From: Limanda limanda | Taxonomy: Eukaryota > Chordata > Actinopteri > Pleuronectiformes > Pleuronectidae | DNA length: 64,000 nucleotides | Reading direction: 5' to 3' | Assembly (NCBI RefSeq): GCF_963576545.1 | Contig: NC_083642.1 | Span: 7,578,901-7,642,900, forward strand | Shown here: positions 48,401 to 59,000 of the stretch, piece by piece | Numbering within the stretch: the first letter of the stretch is position 1 | How the letters are laid out: every line of letters begins with the position of its first letter | Made by a program: the position numbers and the translations under genes | The notes under the pieces: generated by a model | Seen by the model: only the letters and a program-made list of their open reading frames with translations | Told to the model about the DNA's origin: nothing | Databases searched by the model: none

Positions 48401-51400
48401 TTGTGGACCTACGTGCCAGAGATGTCTGACAAATTTTACTCTACAATGATACAAATAACCTTTTAATCTACTTTACATAACCTCAGAAAAGCAGATTCCT
48501 CTCTCCCTCTCTCTCTCTCCCTCTTTCTCCCTCTCTCCCAGGCTCAACGACAGCCATGTTTAATTCTGCGTCGAAGCCTCTGAAGTTGCTTTCCGGTTTT
48601 TAATCTCCTTTCTGTCTTTTTGAGCCTTTTCCCTCCTCAGCCCCGAGTCGTCTGAGCAGAGAACTGGCAATATTTCTATCTTTAAACACGGCTTACAAAA
48701 CCACCTGGCTCCCCGAGACCGCTTGAGGATTTAGAAAAGAGCCGTAACCTTTAAACAACGCGTCCTTCTCCACAGCAAATGTTGACCTTTCTAAAGAAAT
48801 CACAATTTGGTCTCGACTGGAAACGGGAATTACGCTACGAGTCACCTTGTCGGCGCTAAACTTTTTCTAATTGCCTTTAATGTGCGCTTGTGTATTCGAG
48901 TGGATACTGCAGATGATAGGTCATGTTGCATTGTGGGCTCTGTGACCAGACAGATATTATTGTCTAATGCAACAAAGCCTCACACATGATCTCTAGGGCA
49001 GGGGTCTTCAACGTTTTTCAGGCCAAGGACCCCCTGTTGAAGACCTCTGCTCTAGGGTATCAACTCTAAACAATCTAAATCGATATTGCAAGTATACACA
49101 ATTTCTGGAGCGTCATGGATGACTGGATCCTAATTAAGACTCTAATACTTCCATGACCTCTCCTCTGTAGCTGCTATAGTCAAAAAACGATGGCTGTGGC
49201 TCAGGGGTGAAAGCGGTTCGATCCCAGTCGTCCCTATTCCTTGGGCAAGATATCGAACCCCAAAACGGCTCCTTCTAAAAGAGAAAGTCTTGCACATAGA
49301 TGCTCTGTATGAATGGGTGTGTGAATGGGTGAATGGGCAAAAAACTGATCTGTAAAAGAGCTTTGAGAAAAGGGCTTTAAAAATACAAGCTAAATTCATT
49401 TAGACTCAGAAATAATCAATTGTTCATCATCATCAAATGTAAAGATTCAGCATCAGGCTCCTTTTAATCTTCCCTTGGGTATTAAAATCCCCCCACTGAA
49501 AAACATGGGTTGAGAGATGGCATGTCTGCTGTAGGCCCTTTGCAGTGAGATCACTAATTAAACAGAGTTTACTCAGCCAGCGGGTCGGACTCTGTCTGCC
49601 CGGCAGGTTGCTCCAGGACTGGATCGATAGATGCAGTGATTGTATTTTGTTCAAGCACCGAGGCCGAGACGAGCGTCTTCTGAAACTTATTAGATGCTTT
49701 TTATCGACTCTTAGAGCAAATGTCCCGATGAACCAAGCTCCCGTGCAGCCGAGTAATGCTTGTTAAAATGAAAACAGCTCTTTTTTTTCCTGCTCTACTC
49801 TCGCTCCTGAGCTCAGCCTCTGGAAAAACGTGTCGTTCAGCTGTGACAGGGTCGGCCAACGGAGCTGCGAGTCAGTTAACATGTTTCTCCAACACGTCAA
49901 CGTGGTTTTCCATCATGGAGCGATCCGGAGAGGAACACATTAACTTCAAGTGCCGAATTGATGGAGGTGATTTGGTGCATAGAAGTAGAATCGCACTAAA
50001 CAGAGCGTAAACCTCCACCAAGGCCTAACAGTCCCTTTAAATTCAATCAGGCTGCACCAAATTACACACTCTCATAGATATCAGCCCCCTAAATGTCAAT
50101 CAAATCAAGATCTGTGTTATTTCTTTAAAATTCACTTTCCTGACTGAAACCAACCGTCCACTAAGTTAAGTGGAAATCCCTCCAGTAGTTTTAGTGAATC
50201 CTGCCAGCTAACAAACAGCAGATGAAAACACAACCTCCTCGGTGAAGGTAACTCAAAGATTTTAATCGGAGAAGTTGCACAAAGGTGAGAGAAACATCAG
50301 AACACATGATATCTCCATCCAGCAGTCGCCTCCACCTCCTGTTCTCTGCCTCAACTCTGCTGGAACGAGTCGATGCCAATGAAGCCTGCAGACAAATTGG
50401 AAACTTGGTAATGGCCTTGTGCATTAGAAGCCCAAACATTTGGGATGATTAATAGATTTGTTTCTGTTGTGCTGATGGTGGTGATGTATTTTCATCCATT
50501 TAACTATTTTTTAAAAAAGTTATGCAGGGTATGGAGCAAATACATCGCTTTTTTTATCGTCTTTGGCCGTTCTGTCACAGGTATATTTTTACAGGCCCTT
50601 GTGTTTTGATGACAGGACGACAAACTGTGACTTTTAGTGCGGCTGTTATCTGTCCTTCAGACGGTCAGAGGGAGGGACCCGAGCCCCCGAGCCCCTGGCC
50701 TGGATTCAGAGTGCTTTTTGTGGCTGTTCCTCTGGATTCACCGAGAAGAGAGCAGCCGCATTTAAATGAGAGCACAGGGGGGGGGCGAGGCGGAGAGCAG
50801 AGATGGATGGGCCACACAAGCAAAGGCATAGCACCACCGAGGTTACACCACTCTAATGTATTGTGTTCCCCCGTGTTGTGCTGATGTCAGCGGTTTTGCA
50901 TCCCTCACTTTTTCAACCTGTGGAGTCGTGTCTCTCGCCAATGAAATATTTATTTTTTTGTTTAAACTTTCAAAGACGAGATGATCCCTTTAAAATTACT
51001 TTCACATTTAGAGTCTGTGCGTTCAGTCGGCTTTTGTTCAGGCAGCGAAACGTGGATTATTACATTATTAATGAATCTGCCCATTATCTTTTCAATTGTT
51101 AAATGAATTTTTCATTGTGCTTTCCCATAGTCCAAGGTGACATTTTTGGTGAAGCTCAGGTTTTTATATAAGATGAAGACTAGCAGCAAATCCTCATGTT
51201 AAAGGGTCTGAAATCAGTTATTACACAATAAGTTTAATATATGTGACAATTTAATTCATTCTTTTGATTAGTCAATAAATGGCTAAAAATAGCCAGCTCT
51301 TTAAAATGCTTGTTTTCTATTTAATAGTTAAAATATATTTAAGAAGAAATTGCAGTTAAACGCTTAAACAGTTAATTAGTTAGTCAGTGATTTGTTAGAG

Positions 51401-52068
51401 AATCTACTTTTAATGCACTAATAAAACATCCAAACCCACACAGCCTTATTGCAACAGGCATTTTATTCTGAAAACATAAGTGTCTCTTTTCACGACAATC
51501 ATTTTGACAACTTGTGATATCTACTGTCTCAAATATCAGTAAATCTCAATAAACAGGAAACTTTAGGAGCAACAACATAAACTAGAACGGCACTCGGGAG
51601 AGTTCAAACCTCCGCCAAGGCCCAACAGCTGCACAAAAGTCCGATCAGTATCAGATCCAGGCACAGGCTTGATCTTCCCCTCTTTTTTTTTTGATCAAGA
51701 TCCATCAATTATTCTCCGGGAAGTCTGGGAAAAAGACAAAAGAAGTAAAAATAAACAAATTCCTTGATCCATACAATACATATACATAACCTTTGATATA
51801 TCTTCATTGAAACACGTCTACTCAACCACAGAGTAGAAGAGAATACAAGCAGTGACACACACACACTCACACACACACACACACACTCACAGCCATTTAT
51901 CAGTTAATCTCCAGTGGGACAATAATGCAACGATCCATGTGCACTGTGAAAGCACAATTATCCATCCAGCTCCCCAAATAGATTCAATCCTCAGGTGGAG
52001 AAGCAGCGATCAGCGCGGCTCGCTCAGCGATAACAGGCTTTAAGTCGTCAGTTTAATGCGAAGGGTTT

Positions 52069-52113
<45 letters not shown>

Positions 52114-53047
52114 AGCTGCGTCACGATGTGAAATCTGAGCTCAAACACCCGAACGTCATAGTTACGAACGTCGATTTGCCCCGAGACGGTGCAGACGCTC
52201 TTTCCTTCATCCCGTCTTTCTGTCCCTCTCAAGATTTCCACAGGTTTTATAATGCAAGCTGCTAATTGCCCTCATATTACACACACACACAGCAAAAAAT
52301 ATTGTTTAACATTGTGATTCCACAGGCAGCGTTACTCTGCGGTTTTCCCCTCATACAGACAGACCCGCTCCTCCCTTCTCCTCATCCCTCGTTCATATCG
52401 ACTGCTCCTTTATGAAGAGCAGGTCGTGACCTCTGACCTACAGACGTGTCCTCTTCTGTCCCGTCGCTGCCGTGCATCTGTGTGTGTGTTAGTGTGTGTG
52501 TGTTAGTGTGTGTGTGTTAGTGTGTATGTGTGTTAGTGTGTATGTGTGTGATTCATTGAGATGCGTACAGATGGGTCAGCTGCACGGGGCCGTCACATTT
52601 CGTTCCTGAGGGCAGCAGCTCCCATGTGGCGTCATGATACTTTGACAGATGAGGTTTGGTTGCTGACGCCTCGTGTGGAGGCAACACCCCCCCCCCCTTC
52701 CCCTCTTATTCACCCGTTATCTGAGCCGGGAGCTTTGTAATCATTTATTTTTATCTCAAACTGTGAGCTCGGCTAACAGGAATCTGTTATTACATCACTT
52801 TAATTGTGGAACTACTCTCCCTTCACATGTCGAGGGAGGAGGGGTGGGGGGGGGTTGACTTGTCTCCTTGCAGCCTGAAGATACAGTCCGATATCGAAGC
52901 ACTCGTCGTTTTCGACCCGTCCATCACATATCGCTGACCACTCTGCAGCCCTGGCATTGATTTATCGCTCCATTCTCCATTATCCATTCGCCTGCCACAT
53001 GGTCTCAGAGGTGGTGCTCTGTGTAACCAAAGATGAGTTTGGCTTTA

Positions 53048-53096
<49 letters not shown>

Positions 53097-56000
53097 TCCA
53101 TGCAGCCCCACCCCCTCCCCTGACAAACGCTTACGTCTCATTTAAGGGGTTATCGACATGGCCCCGGTCCTTCAGTCACTGGGCTGGACTCCAGGACGGA
53201 GTTTAAACATCTCACTCTGGAATAATTGAGCTTTTTTCTGCCATGACAGTGTTTTCCCATGATCAATATTTACCCTTCATGGTGATTTGTCTAACCTTCT
53301 GTGTTTTAGATTTTCACATATTATTTCAGGGTAACACACAATCAGACAAACCTGATCGTATAATGTGACTTGATCTCTTTTACAGTGTTGTACATTGTTT
53401 GACAGGAGATGTCATCTTTGACATAGAATTCCATGAATCATTTCTGCTCTCATGCACGTGCTTCAGACGTCTCTCACATGCACCAGTTTTCAAGTTCATT
53501 CCCATTTCCTTAAACTGTGTCGCTCTCTGTATTTTGTTCTGCAGGGTAGTAATGTCATGGAGGACCAGGACCTGAGAGAGATCGGGATCCAGGACCCAAG
53601 TCACAGAAAGAAGATCCTGCACGCAGCACGGTCACTACCTAAGGTGACAAATCAACTGATTACTATTCCAGTATTAATAATCTAATAACACATTAAGGTT
53701 ATATTAGCGATGGGAACCATTTTTCTGCCAGTACTTTTACTTAAGTACAGTAGCTTCATGTGGTTACAGTTTTGTACTTTAACTGAAGTAGAAGTGTTGA
53801 ATTTCTGTTTCAAAACAAATACAAAAACTCGTAAAGGGCTATTTCTAGTACTTCTACCACTTTATTAGTTTTACTTAAACCTATGATCTGTTTCCTTCAA
53901 TGGGGTTATAAGTTCTTTGGCACCAAATCTGGTAAAATTGCAGCAGATACAGATGTTCAGCCTGTGTCATGAACCCCTTTAAGTGTCTTGACCGTTCTCT
54001 CCTGCAGGTGAAAGCTCTGGGCTGTGACGGCAGCAGCTCCCTGTCCTCCTGGCTGGACAACCTGGGACTGCAAGAGTACTTACACAACTTCCTGACCAGC
54101 GGCTACCGCACTCTGGACTGTGTGAAGAACCTGTGGGAGTTAGAGATCGTCAACGTGAGTCCCAGTGACATAGATGGACTGTGATTAGTATCAGAGGAGG
54201 AACTAAGTTTATGGAATAACGAAAAGTTTGACAGTGAAACAAGAGGAGACTCAAACTTTGATGTTGGATTTCAGTGCTTCAGCTGGTCACAGGTTTAAAA
54301 CTATACTTTAGTCAGAGCTCTTACAAGTTAGGTAATTTTGGGTCGAGCTTAAGGTTAAAAGCTTGTTTACTTGTTGTTAGGATATGTTTAGTAGGAGTAT
54401 CTGTTTTTCCTTGGTATGTCTCCACCTTTCTAGCACCAGCTCCTCATGTGTCGCTCCATATGTTCCTCTTCTCCCTCAGGTGCTGAAGATCTCCCTCCTG
54501 GGTCACAGGAAACGCATCATTGCTTCTTTAGCAGAGAGGCCGTACGAGGAGCCTCCGGTCAAACCTCCTCGCTTGTCTCAGATCAGGGTGAGAAACTAAA
54601 GACTTGATGGTTTTCCCTTCATTCTGTCTCAACTCTGTTGGTTTCAGTGTCCAATTTAAACCTGTAAAGCCTAGCTGCTGCTAAAAGCTACAGAGTACAA
54701 TCACTGTTTTATTCAACTAACTATGTCTGACTGTCTCCAGTGCCAAGACCTGCCTGGATCCCACACCTCGTCCCCCCTCAGTCAGATGGATTCCTACGCA
54801 GGTCGATCCATGGACCCTCTGCTGCCTCTAGTGGAGCCAGGGAGGAAAAAAGTGCCAAATAACGACTACGACGTGACCCAAAGATATCACAGTGAACGAC
54901 ACAGAACTCATGTATGTGGAGTTCTATCTGTATCTTCAGCAGTGCTTAACATCCAGGATCTCCCTGTGATCCAGTGGTTGTATGAAACTTTCATTGATAA
55001 TTCCAGGAGCGGTATGAGGAGCGGCATCGAGAGCCGCGTCTGACGCTGCGTCCTCCGAGTCTGGCCGCGCCCTACGCTCCCGTCCAGAACTGGCACCACT
55101 CACCGGAGAAGCTCATCTTCGAATCCTGTGATTACGAAGCCAGTGTAAATTTACGCCTTTACTCTTTTCCTCAATGATCCAGTTTCCACTTTACACAAAC
55201 AGCAACCCTGAGTTCTCTTCTCTGCTCTTCCCCTGTTCAGTACCTGGGGTCCATGCTCATCAAAGAGCTGCGAGGTACCGAGTCCACGCAGGATGCTTGC
55301 GCCAAAATGCGGGTATGCTACATTTTGCTATTCCATTCTCTGTGAACATAAACATGACATTGTGCGTATGAATGAATGATAAATCCCTGTGTTCTCCTTT
55401 CTGATCTGCTCTGTTTTTGTTGCCCCCCAGAGGTCGACGGAACAGATGAGGAAGGTCCCGACCATCCTCCTCTCCATCACCTACAAGGGGGTGAAGTTCA
55501 TCGATGCAGCCAATAAGGTTTGTTGCTACACGTCATGCTCGAACTGAAGTTAACTTTAAAACCCTCAATATCTTCAGTGTTCCACATACTTTTAAACTCA
55601 GTATTTTTGTATTATTTTATGAAAGACTTACACTCGGACATCAAGCTGTTTCCTCTCTGATGAAAGTCTCTTCATATTGACATTTATTTGACATTAATAA
55701 AAAGAAAAGGAACATTAGCCGTCTTTAATTTTTATGTCTGCACTCTCCTCCGATGGCTGTGAAACACATTTTATGCCTCAGTGTCTCCTGTCACCTCCTA
55801 TTTTCACAATTCGTTCAGACTCGTGTCCTTAGATTTGTGTGTGAGAAAGCTTGACTTTCTTTTTGTGTTGTATTAAAGTGTCATTTTCAGTCCCTTGCTG
55901 ATTCATACCTTCTCTTCTCGGTGCAGAACATCATCGCAGAACACGAGATCCGGAATATTTCATGTGCAGCCCAGGACCCGGAGGACCTGTGCACGTTTGC

Positions 56001-59000
56001 TTACATCACCAAGGACCTGCAGACCAGCCACCACTACTGCCACGTGTTCAGCACAGTCGACGTGGTAAGGATGGCGCTCGCTGCCCCGCCCCCTTTTGTT
56101 CTGACTGGAAAACTCATTGTGTGGTTTTCAGACAGATATTGCCTGGAAAATTGCTTCCAGACTTTTTCCGGAGTTTGCCTTTCACACATGAAGAATGAAG
56201 CAGGAAATTGTCAGGGTCAGACATGTGCACAGCATCAGGAAAAACAGCAGGGGTCGTCCCTTATTGCCCAAAACTCTAAAAATCCTCAAATCTTGTTATC
56301 TTTCCTTGTTGACATCTTCATCTACGTGTTTTCCTCCTCTTTTTCATCCTGAGAGGATTTATAATCTTCAAGTTTTGCGTCCATAACTTGTAAGAAAAAT
56401 CATCAACTGTGATTTTCCCAGAAATTCGGTGACAAGCAACTGTCCTAAACCTTTATATTCTCACATACGTCCCCTTTGGAAAATGTCTGCAGCTCAGTGC
56501 ATGTCTGACAGAATCCAGATTAAAAAATGAAAGTAGCTTCTTGTAAGTGCTCAAAAACTTTTCCTCGCTGGCACATCTGAATTCCTCCAGCATGGTTTCC
56601 TGTCCTCACTGGGAGCAGATGTGATGAGCTTCACAATCGAACTCTTATCTCCAGACGGCCTTATCTCTTTAAGGTGCCACGCTTCACCAGCGGTTGATTG
56701 CATCCTTGTAGACACTGTGCGACTCTTGGCCATGATAACTAGCCGTCCATTACCTACTCTGTCCCCCCCACCAGTGTTAATTTCGTTGACGAAAACTATG
56801 ATGAAAAATATTCGTTAACGACCTTTTTCACATGGCTAAGACGAAACGAAAACAGATCAGCATTTGGTGTTTCCCTTTGTTGTAACAGGTAAAAATAGAA
56901 ATAAAATGCCAACAGTTTTCTTTATTGTTGTTCTATTATTTCATAAATGCAATAATCTATAATTTAGTATAGTATAACTTTATATAAAACTTTATCAGCT
57001 TTGTTATCAAACTTGTTTTGCGGCTCCAGACAAATTTTATTTGGGGGAAGAGGGGGCAAAATGGCTCTTTTGATAGTAAAGGTTCCCGACCCCTGCTATA
57101 GACCTATAGGAGGGACATCTAATGGACAACCTAAGTACTGCAAGCTAGACTAGTATGCAGTTGTAGACACAACACAGGGGGTCCCTGGACCTGAGAAGGG
57201 AAGATAAGGAGTTTAATGTGGCTATTAAATGTGACTAAAACTAGACTAAAATGTAATTAGTTTTCGTCGACTAAAACTAGACTAAAACTAAGAAGGATAA
57301 AAATGACTAAATGTGACTAAAACTAATATACATTTTCGTCTAAAGACTAAGACTAAAACTAAATCAAAAATAGCTGCCAAAATAAACACTGCCCCCGACT
57401 CTGGTCACTCCAGACAGCTCAGTGACACACTTTTTGTCTAAGTCACTGTAGTTCTCTGAGCTCTCACATTTCTTCTGTGGGTTTGGGGGGGGGGGGAGCA
57501 AATTGAAAGCAGAACTAAAAATCCACAACACACATTCGTTGCAATGAAATGTTTTAACCACCAGACACATTCTCTCCTCACAAAGTGGGAACATAGAGTG
57601 GATACAGTCTGAGGTCTGAGTCGTCTGTGTCACACAGAGACACACAACATTTCTGTGTCACATTCTTGATTAAAGAAGATGACACATTTCCTCATTGTGG
57701 TCCTTGGAAGATTTAATCCTATTTTCAAGTGATGTTGAAATGTTCCATCTGTATAATTGTTTTTTAATTCCTGAGCCGTGTGGTGTGATGTTTAAATCAT
57801 CTGTCTTTAGTACTTGTTCATATTGGAAAGCTGACAGGAAACAGCAGGAGAAATACAGCAGCGTGTTTAACACAAAGATGCAGCAGATGTTTCTAGTGAG
57901 AGAAGCTGTTTGCTGCTGCAGCTGCTCGATGCTCCTGAGATGAACTGCCACTTCTCCGTCTTAGTTCTGAAGTGTTGAGGAAAAGAAACTTTGCTCTCAG
58001 ATCTTTGCTGCCTCGCTGCAAACTGAGCACAGTGTTGTTGTCCTGCCGGGAAACAAAACTGACTTTGAGGCTTGAAATCCAGGACATTTTCACACTCTTC
58101 CTCTTTCTCTCTTTTTTCTCTTTCTGCATAGAACTTGACCTATGAGATTATTCTGACCCTGGGTCAGGCGTTCGAGGTGGCCTATCAGCTGGCTCTGCAG
58201 GCCCAGAGGACCAAGCAGCACCAGAGCCTCCCGGTGGGACCTGGTTCTGAGATCACAGAGATCATGTCCAGCCGGCCGGTTCCCAAACCACGAGGCAGCG
58301 TTAAGAAGTCGGGGGTGAGTTGGACATCGGACATGTAGCGCAACACACCGACTCTGATTGAGGATAAATCTGCAAATAGATCATAAAGAATTAACACACT
58401 TTCCAGACCCATCATGCTGAAGCACACACACACACACACCTGTGAGCTGCCCAGTACAACCACACTCATCCAGACTCCTCCTGTCTCATGCTTGCTCCTC
58501 ATATCTGTGTCATTTTCCCTTTCTCTACTTCCATTTCTTTTGTTCTTCCTCTTTCCCTTCTCTTCTTCTTCTTCTACCTCGCTCTCTCTCTCTGACTCTC
58601 CTCTCTCCCCCTGGCGGTGTTTATCTCTCCCAGGACTCTCCTCCTGTCCACAGTCGTTGCTGTTACTGTTACACCTGCACCCCCCACCGTCCCTCCTGCC
58701 CACTGCTGCACTCTTCCACCCCCGCTGCTCAGGTGCTGCCTCCTCATCCTCTCACATCTTCATCCTCTCGTGCTTTTTCTGCTTTTATTTCTTTATCTTC
58801 ACGCTCACTTCCCAGAACATGTCACAATGCATTGTGTCCAATTTTTCTTTGTGAAATTTGTTTAGCTTTTATTTATATAAATATATATATAAACAAGTTA
58901 TATCATGTGTACTGATAAAGGTTTGTATGTCAGGTTTAACTTGGGCGCCATCTAGTGACAGATTGGAGAAGTACTCCTGGTGTAGAGAGTGTTACTCTGT

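Larger units (their letters stand above)
45768..53544 (+). other. 7.8-kb intron splitting SAM1
   Basis: It contains an inverted SINE (46140), a tiny hAT-like remnant (48999), another SINE (49191), two inverted-repeat element copies (50009, 51607) and simple repeats (51855, 52071, 52479, 53051). No exon was recognised. Confidence 0.7.

Noticed and set aside
58414..58915. Long overlapping + strand frames in two phases
   Set aside because: They arise from pyrimidine-rich intron DNA; only the 33-codon segment with splice borders at 58634 is kept as a candidate.
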